Source: Betaproteobacteria bacterium UBA2592
GTDB lineage: Bacteria; Pseudomonadota; Gammaproteobacteria; Burkholderiales; Rhodocyclaceae
Length of the DNA: 64,000 bases
Assembly (NCBI GenBank): GCA_002340095.1
Contig: DDKS01000006.1
Span: forward strand, 1 to 64,000
Direction of reading: 5' to 3'
In this document: positions 33,982 through 42,107 of the stretch, in pieces
Position numbering within the stretch: position 1 is the stretch's first letter
Layout of the letters: the number at the start of each line of letters is the position of its first letter
Notes under the pieces: generated by a model
The model's input: the letters and a program-made list of their open reading frames with translations, nothing else
Told to the model about the DNA's origin: nothing
The model's database searches: none
Position numbers and translations under genes: made by a program

Positions 33982-35082
33982 TTAGGCTCCCTTGCCGACA
34001 GGTGGCGGGTCGATCGGACGTCCCGCCCGGGTGCGGCCCAGGATGCGGGGCTTGGTATAGCGGTCGATGATCGGGGTGAGCGCGTTCATCAGCAGGATGG
34101 CGAAGGCCACCCCCTCCGGATAACCGCCCAGACTGCGGATCACCCAGGTGATGAGCCCGACCCCGAGGCCGAAGATGAGCTGGCCCTGGCCCGTGGTTGG
34201 GGAGGTGACGTAATCGGTGGCGATGAAGAAGGCCCCCAGCATCAGGGCTCCCGAAAGCAGATGGGTGCCGGCGTCCAGGTAGTGCCCGGGGGCCACGGCA
34301 TGGGCGATGGCGGCGGGGACGGCAACCCCGGCCAGCACCCCCAGGGGGGCCTGCCAGCGGATCACCCCGGTGACGAGCAGGAAGAGGCCCCCCGCCAGGA
34401 TCAGCACGGCGGCGGATTCGCCCAGGCTGCCGGCGCGGATGCCGCTCCAGGAAAGGCCAGGCGCATGATCCCCGGCCAGGGCCTGGACCAGATCCACCCC
34501 CCGGGACAGCTCGGTCTTGGCATAGCCGAGCAGGGTGGCGCTGCTCATGGCATCGGTCAGGTGCATCTGGCCCAGGGTGATCTGCAGTCCTTCCACAAAG
34601 CCGGGGGCTGCCGCGCTGGTCAGGGGCAGGGGGGCGACCCAGGTGGTGAGCGGCAGGGGGAAGGAAATCAGCAGGGCCACCCGGGCCACCATGGCCGGAT
34701 TGAAGACGTTGTGGCCGAGGCCGCCGAACACCTGCTTGCCGATCACGATGGCGATGAAGGCGCCCACCACTCCGACCCACCAGGGCGCCCAGGGGGGCAG
34801 GGTCATGGCCAGCAGCCAGCCGGTCAGCAGGGCGGAGCCATCCCCCAGGGTGCGGCCGATCTGTTGCCGGCCCATCAGGCGCAGGCTCATGAATTCGAAC
34901 GCCAGGCAGGAAAGCAGGGTGATCAGCCAGAGAAAGAAGGCGGGCCAGCCGTAGAGCCAGAAACCGAACAGGGTGGCGGGCAGCAGGGCGAACTGTACCC
35001 GCACCATGGTGTGCCGCACGCCGCTGCCGCCGTGGGCATGGGGGGAGGCAAAGGTCCGGGAGGCGTTGTAAGTGTTGGTCAT
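33982..35082 (-). CDS. rnfD: Electron transport complex subunit RnfD
   Basis: Membrane subunit (366 residues, about 9-10 membrane segments), homologous to NqrB. Covalent FMN is expected on a threonine; the candidate is SSATLL near 182-187. NQR/Rnf-type motifs such as FGGLGHNVFNPAMVARV near 117-133 are intact. The start overlaps the rnfC stop by 4 bases. Confidence 0.94.
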   Translation of the reverse strand: MTNTYNASRTFASPHAHGGSGVRHTMVRVQFALLPATLFGFWLYGWPAFFLWLITLLSCLAFEFMSLRLMGRQQIGRTLGDGSALLTGWLLAMTLPPWAPWWVGVVGAFIAIVIGKQVFGGLGHNVFNPAMVARVALLISFPLPLTTWVAPLPLTSAAAPGFVEGLQITLGQMHLTDAMSSATLLGYAKTELSRGVDLVQALAGDHAPGLSWSGIRAGSLGESAAVLILAGGLFLLVTGVIRWQAPLGVLAGVAVPAAIAHAVAPGHYLDAGTHLLSGALMLGAFFIATDYVTSPTTGQGQLIFGLGVGLITWVIRSLGGYPEGVAFAILLMNALTPIIDRYTKPRILGRTRAGRPIDPPPVGKGA

Positions 35083-36581
35083 GCCTGGGCTCCTTCGGTG
35101 ACGGCGGGGGAGGCCGAGGCGGCCGCGGCTGCGGCGGCTGCCCGTTCGGCCTTGCGGCGAGCGGCCAGCTCGGCTTTTTCCCGGGCTTCGCGTTCCAACC
35201 GTTCGCTCCTGGCCTGGGCCAGTTTCCGGGTGGCTTCGGCGCGGAGTCGGGCGCGTTCCTGGGCGGCCATCTCGCCCTTGGCATGGGCGAAGTACTGGAC
35301 CAAGGGAATGTGGGAGGGGCAGACGTAGGCACAGCAGCCGCAGGCGATGCAGTCCTTCAGGCCGACCCCCACCGCCCCCTTCAGGTCGCCGACCTGGATG
35401 TGGCGGGCCATTTCCAGGGGCAGCAAGCCGATGGGGCAGGCGCGCACGCAGCTGGCGCAGCGGATGCAGGGCTCCTGGGCCCGGTCCGCCACCTGGGCCG
35501 CATCGAGGGCGAGGATGCCACTGGTGCCCTTGACCACCGGCACCCGGGCATGGGGCAGGGACATGCCCATCATCGGCCCTCCCATGATGAGGCGCTCCGG
35601 CGTTTTCTTGAGGCCGCCGGCAAAAGCCAGCACTTCCTCCACCAGGGCGCCCACCGGCACGAAGATGTTGCCGGGCTGCCCGACGCAGGCGCCATTGACC
35701 GTCACCAGGCGGGACACCAGGGGCCGGCCGTGGCGGATCGCCTCATGCACGGCCCGGGCGGTGCCCACGTTATGCACCACCACGCCCACGTCGCCGGGGC
35801 GGCCGTCGGCGGGAACCTCCTGGCCGGTGAGCACCAGGATCAATTGTTTTTCCGAGCCCATCGGGTAGCGGGCCGGCACCGGGCGGATGCGTACCTCGGC
35901 GTAGGGCCGGGCGGCCTCGCTCATGGCGGCGATGGCTTCCGGCTTGTTGTCCTCGATGCCCACCAGGGCTTCGCTGGCGCCGGTGGCGTGCAGCATCAGG
36001 CGGATGCCGTCGACGATGGCGGCGGCCTCGTCGCGCATCAGCCGGTCATCGCAGGACAGGTAGGGCTCGCACTCGCCGCCGTTCATGATCAGGGTGCTCA
36101 CCCTGGATTTCTGCGACAGGGACAGTTTCAGGGCCGCGGGGAAGGTGGCGCCTCCCAGGCCCACGACCCCGGCGGCGGCCACCCGGCGGCTGATCTCGGC
36201 GGGTTCCAGGGCGAAGGGATCGGGGCAGCCCTGTAGTTCGGCCCATTCATCCTTCCCGTCGCTTTCCAGGGTGATGGCCAGTACCGGCAGGCCGGAAGGG
36301 TGCGGCGCAGGGATTTCGCCGATGGCCGTGACCGTGCCCGAAGTGGGGGCATGGATGGCTGCCGAAACGGCCCCCTGGGGGTCTGCCAGCTTGTCGCCTT
36401 TTTTGACCTGCTGGCCCACCAGCACCGCTGGCCGGGCCGGAGCACCAATGTGTTGGGAGAGTGAAACAAACAGGCGCTCCGGCACCGGCATGGTGCGCGT
36501 GGCAGCGTCCGCAGCGGGACGCTTGTGGTCTTCCGGGTGGATGCCCCAGGACAGACCGAAGAATTTTTCCATCAGACCCAT
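35079..36581 (-). CDS. rnfC: Electron transport complex subunit RnfC (NADH-binding)
   Basis: Peripheral subunit (500 residues) that binds NADH and FMN and carries two [4Fe-4S] clusters. The N-terminal sandwich domain is followed by the nucleotide-binding GLGGATFPAALKL near 137-149, and two ferredoxin motifs lie at CIRCASCVRACP near 372 and CIACGCCAYVCP near 411. The C-terminus is an Ala/Arg/Glu-rich charged helix. The start at 36581 is preceded by AAGGA; the longer open frame to 36977 is a shadow of rnfB. Confidence 0.95.
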   Translation of the reverse strand: MGLMEKFFGLSWGIHPEDHKRPAADAATRTMPVPERLFVSLSQHIGAPARPAVLVGQQVKKGDKLADPQGAVSAAIHAPTSGTVTAIGEIPAPHPSGLPVLAITLESDGKDEWAELQGCPDPFALEPAEISRRVAAAGVVGLGGATFPAALKLSLSQKSRVSTLIMNGGECEPYLSCDDRLMRDEAAAIVDGIRLMLHATGASEALVGIEDNKPEAIAAMSEAARPYAEVRIRPVPARYPMGSEKQLILVLTGQEVPADGRPGDVGVVVHNVGTARAVHEAIRHGRPLVSRLVTVNGACVGQPGNIFVPVGALVEEVLAFAGGLKKTPERLIMGGPMMGMSLPHARVPVVKGTSGILALDAAQVADRAQEPCIRCASCVRACPIGLLPLEMARHIQVGDLKGAVGVGLKDCIACGCCAYVCPSHIPLVQYFAHAKGEMAAQERARLRAEATRKLAQARSERLEREAREKAELAARRKAERAAAAAAAASASPAVTEGAQA

Positions 36582-36592
36582 GCTGCTTTCCT

Positions 36593-37120
36593 TTATGCGG
36601 CCAGGGGTTTGGGCATCACCCAGTGCTGCAGGGTGACGGGAACGGGCTGCATCACCACGGCTTCGGTGGGGCAGTGATCGACGCAGGCGGCGCAGCCGGT
36701 GCAGGCTTCCTTGAGGATGTTGTGGATCTGCTTGGGTGCTCCCAGGATGGCGTCGGTGGGGCAGGATTTGAGGCAGCGGCAGCAGCCGATGCACAGATCC
36801 TCGGCGATGGTGGCCAGTTTCGGGCCTTCGTCGGTCAGGCTGGACAGGTCCAGGGAGAGGCCCAGTTTTTCGGCGATGGCGGCAGCCAGGGCCTTGCCGC
36901 CCGGGGGGCAGCAGGTGGGCGGGGCGCTGCCCTCGGCCAGGGCGGCGGCGGCGCCGGAGCAGCCGGGAAAGCCACACTGGCCGCAGTTGGTGCCGGGCAG
37001 CATGGCTTCCAGTTCGGCCTGCACTGGTGGGGTTTCCACATGCAAAAGGCGGCTGGCAATGCCCAGGGCCAGGCCCAGCAGGGCGCCCAGAATGGTGAGG
37101 CTGAGGATGGCGGCAAGCAT
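36593..37120 (-). CDS. rnfB: Electron transport complex subunit RnfB (ferredoxin-type)
   Basis: Iron-sulfur subunit (175 residues) that exchanges electrons with soluble ferredoxin. It has an N-terminal membrane anchor (about 1-25), a 4-cysteine cluster motif (NCGQCGFPGCS, then CC near 75), and two [4Fe-4S] ferredoxin repeats (CIGCCRCLKSCP near 109 and CTGCAACVDHCP near 139). It starts 12 bases after rnfA and lies 11 bases before rnfC. Confidence 0.95.
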   Translation of the reverse strand: MLAAILSLTILGALLGLALGIASRLLHVETPPVQAELEAMLPGTNCGQCGFPGCSGAAAALAEGSAPPTCCPPGGKALAAAIAEKLGLSLDLSSLTDEGPKLATIAEDLCIGCCRCLKSCPTDAILGAPKQIHNILKEACTGCAACVDHCPTEAVVMQPVPVTLQHWVMPKPLAA

Positions 37121-37132
37121 CTCGTGTTCCTC

Positions 37133-37711
37133 TTAGACGTTGAGACCGGAAAAACCCATGAAGGCGAGTGCCAGGAGGCTGATGGTGACGAAGGCGATGG
37201 GGGAGCCCGCGAAGGCGGCGGGCACCCGGGCCAGGGCGATGCGTTCCCGCAGGCCGGCAAAGGTCATCAGCACCAGCGTGAAGCCGAGGGCGGAGCCGAA
37301 GCCATAGGCCACACTCCAGAAGAAGCCGTAAGCCTGCTGCACGTTGAGGAGCGCCACCCCCAGCACGGCGCAGTTGGTGGTGATCAGGGGCAGGTAGATG
37401 CCCAGGGACTGGTACAGGCCGGGGCTGGCCTTCTTGATGAACATTTCCGTGAATTGCACCACCGAGGCGATCACCAGGATGAAGGTGAGGATGCGCAGGA
37501 AGGTGAGCTCCAGGGGCTCCAGCAGCCAGTGCTCCAGGGCCCAGCTGGCGGCGGAGGCTAGCGTCATCACGAAGGTGGTGGCCATGCCCATGCCCAGGGC
37601 GCTATCCATGCTCTTGGAGACGCCCATGGCCGGACAGAGTCCGAGGAACTTGATCAGCACCACGTTGTTTACGAGGGCCGTGGAGATCAGGAGGAGTAGC
37701 AGTTCGCTCAT
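37133..37711 (-). CDS. rnfA: Electron transport complex subunit RnfA
   Basis: First gene of the rnf operon: a 192-residue membrane protein with six segments, homologous to RnfE/NqrE. It contains NNVVLIKFLGLCPAMGVSKS near 15-34 and TTNCAVLGVALLN near 108-120. The complex uses the ion gradient to drive NADH-dependent reduction of ferredoxin, here most likely for nitrogenase because the operon is divergent from nifLA and has a NifA site and sigma-54 promoter upstream. The frame is open to 37966, but the ATG at 37711 is the conserved start. Confidence 0.95.
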   Translation of the reverse strand: MSELLLLLISTALVNNVVLIKFLGLCPAMGVSKSMDSALGMGMATTFVMTLASAASWALEHWLLEPLELTFLRILTFILVIASVVQFTEMFIKKASPGLYQSLGIYLPLITTNCAVLGVALLNVQQAYGFFWSVAYGFGSALGFTLVLMTFAGLRERIALARVPAAFAGSPIAFVTISLLALAFMGFSGLNV

Positions 37712-37750
37712 GGTGGCGATGCCTGGCAGGGGGTTGGGATGCCCTCCTTC

Positions 37751-37766
37751 TGCAACTGGCGTGCCA
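37751..37766 (-). promoter_or_regulatory. Sigma-54 promoter of rnfA
   Basis: On the minus strand the sequence reads TGGCACGCCAGTTGCA, an exact match to the sigma-54 consensus TGGCACG-N4-TTGCA. It lies 40 bases before the rnfA start codon. Confidence 0.88.
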
Positions 37767-37827
37767 ACCGGCCCGGATGCCCGGCGCGATCGGAAAACCC
37801 CGTGTTTGGCGTGGTTCGGCCCCGGGA

Positions 37828-37844
37828 TGCACCGGAATGGTGCG
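37828..37844 (+). promoter_or_regulatory. NtrC binding site in the rnfA-nifL intergenic region
   Basis: TGCACC-GGAAT-GGTGCG matches the NtrC palindrome at 11 of 12 bases. It lies about 145 bases upstream of the predicted nifL start point, a typical enhancer distance, and about 95 bases upstream of the predicted rnfA start point. Confidence 0.75.
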
Positions 37845-37861
37845 GTGGCTGGCCCCGGCTT

Positions 37862-37877
37862 TGTCGCAAAACCGACA
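37862..37877 (-). promoter_or_regulatory. NifA upstream activator sequence for rnfA
   Basis: TGTCGCAAAACCGACA fits TGT-N10-ACA. It lies about 95 bases upstream of the rnfA -24 element. The motif at 55500-55515 before the ferredoxin gene shares 14 of 16 bases. Confidence 0.82.
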
Positions 37878-37953
37878 GCCGCGTCTGTGGCATAGCCGCC
37901 AAATTCTGGCGGGGCAAGGGGGTGGGCATGGCCGGGGTGTAAAAGATTTTTGA

Positions 37954-37969
37954 TGGCATGGAACATGCT
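37954..37969 (+). promoter_or_regulatory. Sigma-54 promoter of nifL-nifA
   Basis: TGGCATGGAACATGCT has GG and GC with 10-base spacing and a good TGGCA -24 element; the -12 element is ATGCT instead of TTGCT. It lies 32 bases before the nifL start codon. Confidence 0.65.
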
Positions 37970-38001
37970 GGAAGGGGCCGGACCACCCTCAGCAGCGGGA
38001 C

Positions 38002-39513
38002 ATGCCCATGAACCTCAAGCCCTCCTTCCAGCCCGGCCGGGACCTGCCGCCGGAAGTCTTTCGCCAGGCGGTGGCCCAGGCGGACATGGCCATCTCCATC
38101 ACCGACCCCCAGGCCACCATCCTTTATGTGAACGAAGCCTTCTCCCGAGTCACGGGTTACAGCGCGGCCGAGGCCCAGGGCAGAAATGAATCCATCCTTT
38201 CCAATCACACCACGCCGCGCGAGGTGTATGCGGACATGTGGCAGGCCCTGGCCAGTGGTCATTCCTGGAGCGGGCGGTTGCTCAACCGGCGCAAGGATGG
38301 CAGCCAGTATCTGGCGGAGCTGGCCATCACCCCGGTGCTGGATGGCGAAGGGCGGATTGCCCACTACCTGGGTATGCACCGGGATATCTCCGAGCTGCAC
38401 CGTCTGGTGAGCCAGGTGCGCAACCAGAAGGCCCTGATCGAATCGGTGGTGGATGGGGCCCCGGTGGCCCTGGCCCTGCTCGACGAAACGGGCCGTGTGG
38501 TCCTGGACAATCAGGAATACAAGAAGCTGCTCACCGATCTGGGCGTGGCGGAACCCGCCCATCTGCTCCTGGAGACCGCCTTGCCCGGCTGGCGCAGCCA
38601 GCTCCTGGGGCGGGCCGCCGGTGCCCTGCCGCCGCGGGAGCTGCGCATCGACCGGCCTGGTGGCGCCCTGCCCCGCTGGTTTTCCTGCTCCGCCTTGCCG
38701 ATTGCCACCCTGGACGAGCAGGCCGATGGCTTCTACGAAACCGAGCCCAAGCATTATCTGCTGCTGGTGGCCAGTGATGTGAGCGCCCTGCGCCAGGGGC
38801 AGGAAAAGGCCAGACTGGCGGCCCTGCGCAGCCTGATGGCGGAAGAGGAGCACGCCGCCGCCTTGCGCGAGAGTTTGTCGGCCGCCCTCTATCGCCTTGA
38901 AGGTCCCCTGAACGTGATGAGTTCGGCGATTGCCATGCTCAAGAGCCGCGAACCCGCCATGTCCAGTGCCCTGGAGTCGGCGCTGGGCGAGGGGCGCCAG
39001 CACCTGGAGGAGCTGCGCCGGCTGATCCCCCACGACACTCAGGAGGCACCGGCGCCGGTGAACATCAACGAGGTGCTGCGCGACGTGCTCGATGTGTGCA
39101 CCGGGCGGCTGCTGGCCAACGGCATCACCGTTACCTGGCAGCCCACACCGACCCTGCCGGCCATTCTCGGGCGGCCCATGTAGTTGCGCGCCCTGTTCAA
39201 GGCCCTGGTGGACAATGCCATCGATGCCCTGTCCCAGCGTGGCTGGCCGCAGCGCGAGATGAGCCTCTCCTCGGCCCTGGTGGACGGTCAGATCCGGGTC
39301 TGCATCGACGACCGGGGGCCTGGCATCCCGGCGGAGCTGCACTTGAAGGTGTTCGAGCCCTTTTTCACCACCCGTGCCGGGCACCTGGGCACCGGGCTGC
39401 CCCGGGCCCAGCAGGCGGTGAGCGACCACGGGGGCTTTCTCGACCTGATCGATGCCCCCGGAGGCGGCTGCCGCGCCCGGGTGGAGCTGCCCTTGCGGGG
39501 AGGACTGGGATGA
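38002..39513 (+). pseudogene. nifL: nifL interrupted by an in-frame TAG codon
   Basis: NifL is the flavoprotein that inhibits NifA in response to oxygen and fixed nitrogen. Codons 1-393 encode PAS1 (about 20-130, redox-sensing FAD domain), PAS2 (about 140-260) and the central helical H region (about 275-345). Codon 394 (39181-39183) is TAG, and the same frame then continues with a complete GHKL ATPase domain (LVDNAIDAL N box, DRGPGIP, FEPFFTT, GTGLP) to a TGA overlapping the nifA start. Everything else is intact, so one point mutation (most simply CAG to TAG) or a read error explains it. A TTG directly after the stop might allow reinitiation. The product would be a kinase-like protein without its ATP-binding domain. 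Confidence 0.88.
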
Positions 39514-41129
39514 ATGCGGAAAACGCCGGCAAGTGCCCCGAGGGCCATGCCTACGCCTTTGGCGGCGAAATTTCCGGGGTGTGCGAGACCCACGAACTGC
39601 ACTTGTCCCAGATGGATGCCCTGTACGGGGTCAGCCAGGTGCTGTCCCGCTCCCTCGATTACCGGGAAACCATCCAGGAGGTGCTGCGGATCCTCGACGA
39701 ATCCGCCGGCCTGACCCGGGGTCTGGTGAGCGTGGTGGAGCCGGATGGCAGCCTGCTGGTGCAGTCGGTGCACGGGGTCGATCCCGGCCATTTCGAATCG
39801 GTGCGTTACCGGTCCGGCGAGGGCATCATCGGTTTTGCCATGGAGAAGAGCCGCACCATCATCCTGCAGCGGGTGGGGGATGATCGGCGCTTCATCAACA
39901 AAATGGGGGTCTATGACCCGAACCTGCCTTTCATCGCCGTGCCCATCAAGGTGGCCGGCAGCTTGAAAGGAGTGCTGGCGGTGCAGCCGGGGGTGGAGGA
40001 CGATCCCCTGCTGGAGGAACGGGCCCGCTTCCTGGAAATGATCGCCAACCTGGTGGGCCAGAGCCTGCGCCTGTCCTTGCAGGTGGAGCAGGAAAAGCGC
40101 TCCTTGCTGGAGGAACGGGACCTGCTGCGCCGGACCGTGCGGCATCAGCACGGCTTTGACAGCATAGTCGGGCGTTCTGCCGTGATGCGCCGGGTGTTCG
40201 ACCAGGTGCGGCTGGTGGCCAAGTGGAACACCACGGTGCTGATCCGGGGTGAAACCGGCACCGGCAAGGAGCTGATCGCCAACGCCATCCACTACAACTC
40301 GCCCCGGGCCCGGGGGCCCCTGGTCAAGCTCAACTGCGCCGCCCTGCCGGAAAACCTGCTCGAATCGGAACTGTTCGGCCACGAGCGGGGCTCCTTCACC
40401 GGCGCCGTGGGCAGCCGCAAGGGCCGCTTCGAGCAGGCGGACGGGGGCACCCTGTTCCTGGATGAAATCGGGGAAATCTCCCCGGCCTTCCAGGCCAAGC
40501 TGCTGCGGGTGCTGCAGGAAGGGGAATTCGAGCGGGTCGGGGGGAGCCGCAGCATCAAGGTGGATGTGCGCATCATCGCCGCCACCCACCGGGATCTGGA
40601 AACCGCCGTGGACATGGGCGACTTCCGCGAGGACCTGTTCTACCGCCTGAACGTCATGCCCCTCTATCTGCCTCCCCTGCGGGAGCGCCTGGAGGACATC
40701 CCCGACATCTGCCGGCACTTGCTGGCCAAGGTGGGCAATGTGCAGAAGCGCAAGCTCAGCATCACCGACAGCGCCCTGCGTCGGCTGGCCAGCTACGACT
40801 GGCCTGGCAACGTGCGGGAACTGGAAAACTGCCTGGAACGGGCGGCGGTGCTCTCGGAAGACGGGACCATCGACGGGGATCTGATCCGTTTTCCGGGGCG
40901 GGAGCGTACCCCGCCCCGGCCTGCTGCCTGGGCGCCGACCCCGGCGGCGCCTGCCCCCCGGGAAGCGGTCGCCCTGGATGATCCGAACCTGTCCGAGCGG
41001 GAGCGGGTCATCGCCGCCCTGGAGCAGGCTGGCTGGGTACAGGCCAAGGCGGCCCGGCTGCTGAACATGACGCCCCGGCAGATTGCCTACCGGATTCAGA
41101 CCCTGAACATCGAGGTCAAGCAGTTCTGA
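39510..41129 (+). CDS. nifA: Nif-specific transcriptional activator NifA
   Basis: Sigma-54-dependent activator of nitrogen-fixation genes (539 residues). It has a GAF domain (about 45-190), a linker, an AAA+ domain with Walker A GETGTGKE at 247-254, the sigma-54-contact loop in the variant form GSFTGA, Walker B GTLFLDEIGE, and a C-terminal Fis-type helix-turn-helix (AKAARLLNMTPRQIAYRIQTL). The linker before the HTH is Pro/Ala-rich and lacks the CX4C motif of oxygen-sensitive NifA proteins, so it is the class controlled by NifL. The ATG overlaps the nifL stop (ATGA) and has GGGGAGG upstream. Matching TGT-N10-ACA sites lie at rnfA and the ferredoxin gene. Confidence 0.95.
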   Translation: MNAENAGKCPEGHAYAFGGEISGVCETHELHLSQMDALYGVSQVLSRSLDYRETIQEVLRILDESAGLTRGLVSVVEPDGSLLVQSVHGVDPGHFESVRYRSGEGIIGFAMEKSRTIILQRVGDDRRFINKMGVYDPNLPFIAVPIKVAGSLKGVLAVQPGVEDDPLLEERARFLEMIANLVGQSLRLSLQVEQEKRSLLEERDLLRRTVRHQHGFDSIVGRSAVMRRVFDQVRLVAKWNTTVLIRGETGTGKELIANAIHYNSPRARGPLVKLNCAALPENLLESELFGHERGSFTGAVGSRKGRFEQADGGTLFLDEIGEISPAFQAKLLRVLQEGEFERVGGSRSIKVDVRIIAATHRDLETAVDMGDFREDLFYRLNVMPLYLPPLRERLEDIPDICRHLLAKVGNVQKRKLSITDSALRRLASYDWPGNVRELENCLERAAVLSEDGTIDGDLIRFPGRERTPPRPAAWAPTPAAPAPREAVALDDPNLSERERVIAALEQAGWVQAKAARLLNMTPRQIAYRIQTLNIEVKQF

Positions 41130-41670
41130 TACGGTGTTCGAGGTCAAGCACCGGGGGCAGGAAGAGTTCGGTCACGAGTACCCCCTTGGCCTGGCGGCCA
41201 AAGTGGGAGCGCCGGGCCCAGAGCCGGGCGGGCAGGGGGCCGAGGATGGCTTCGGCCCGTCGATGCAGGGGGTGGCGCTGGTCGAGGCAGCGGAATTCCA
41301 GCGGCCCCCGGGCGATGCCCGGGTCGGAGAACAGCAGGCTGCCGAGGGAGCGTTCACCCAGGGCGCCAAAGCGCAGGTCGAAGGGGTGGCGCGGTCGGCG
41401 CGCCATGACCGTGTGGGCGAAGATGACCGGCACGCCGTCGGTGAGCAGCAGCACTTCCCGCACCCAGGCCAGGCTGCCGGGGCGCACGCCGAGGCGGGCG
41501 GCTTCGTCGGCATCCAGCACTTCCAGGCGCTGGGTCAGGCAGCGCAGCTCAAAGGTCTGGCAGCAGGCCCGCAGCCGGGCCGTGAGGGAGCCACGCTCCG
41601 TGAGCCAGTCCTGCATCGCTGGCCGGCCCGTGAGGCGGCGCAGCCAGCGGTTTGCGGGAATGCCCCTCAT
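41116..41670 (-). CDS. ubiC: Chorismate lyase
   Basis: Converts chorismate to 4-hydroxybenzoate and pyruvate, the first step of ubiquinone synthesis. The 184-residue product shows the UbiC features RLGVRPGSLAWVREVLLLTDGVPVIFAHTV-type core (near 64-95), the GALGERSLGSLLF segment near 110-122, and the WARRSHF active-site region near 153-159. The start overlaps the DUF192 gene stop (ATGA). Its 3' end overlaps the 3' end of convergent nifA by 14 bases. Confidence 0.9.
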   Translation of the reverse strand: MRGIPANRWLRRLTGRPAMQDWLTERGSLTARLRACCQTFELRCLTQRLEVLDADEAARLGVRPGSLAWVREVLLLTDGVPVIFAHTVMARRPRHPFDLRFGALGERSLGSLLFSDPGIARGPLEFRCLDQRHPLHRRAEAILGPLPARLWARRSHFGRQAKGVLVTELFLPPVLDLEHRIRTA

Positions 41671-42107
41671 CGGGGCGCGGGGGCCCGCTCTAGGCCACCG
41701 ATGCCCATGCCCGGCTGGATGCCCTTGGCGGCAAACCAGCCCTGGTTCATCTCCAGGGCGAAGCGGGCCGGGGCGTCGGCGCAGTGATTGTTCTCGGTCT
41801 GGGGCTGCATGTCGCGGATGTTGATGATCCTGCCTGCGTCGTCGAGGAAGGCGACGGACAGCGGCAGCAGGGTGTTCTTCATCCACATGCAGTGACGCTG
41901 GGCCTGGGGAAAGACGAACAACATGCCCTGGTTGGGCCCCAGGCGGGTGCGCTGCATCAGGCCCTGGATCCGGTCGGGCGGGGTGGCGGCCACCTCGGCC
42001 TCGATGCGGTGGAAACCGGCGGTCAGCTCCAGGCGGGGCATCTGGGCCAGGGCGGCAAGGCTGCCGGCGAGGCCGAGCAGCAGGGTGGCGAGGCGCAGGA
42101 TCTTCAT
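41667..42107 (-). CDS. DUF192 family exported protein
   Basis: A 146-residue protein with a signal peptide (about 1-21, ending ALAQ) and a DUF192 domain with the family motifs QGLMQRTRLGPNQGMLFVFP and HCMWMKNTLLPLSVAFLD. Function is unknown. It overlaps ubiC and the pseudouridine synthase gene by 4 bases on each side, forming a tight three-gene operon. Confidence 0.87.
   Translation of the reverse strand: MKILRLATLLLGLAGSLAALAQMPRLELTAGFHRIEAEVAATPPDRIQGLMQRTRLGPNQGMLFVFPQAQRHCMWMKNTLLPLSVAFLDDAGRIINIRDMQPQTENNHCADAPARFALEMNQGWFAAKGIQPGMGIGGLERAPAPR

Noticed and set aside
39096..39509. N-terminal extension of nifA through the nifL region
   Set aside because: The frame is open but encodes an Arg/Pro/Gly-rich sequence that shadows nifL. 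The ATG at 39510 has a strong ribosome site and overlaps the nifL stop.
39184..39513. Separate gene for a stand-alone GHKL ATPase protein after nifL
   Set aside because: It is in the same frame as nifL directly after one stop codon and has no ribosome site of its own. Treated as the rest of nifL, with reinitiation noted as a possibility.
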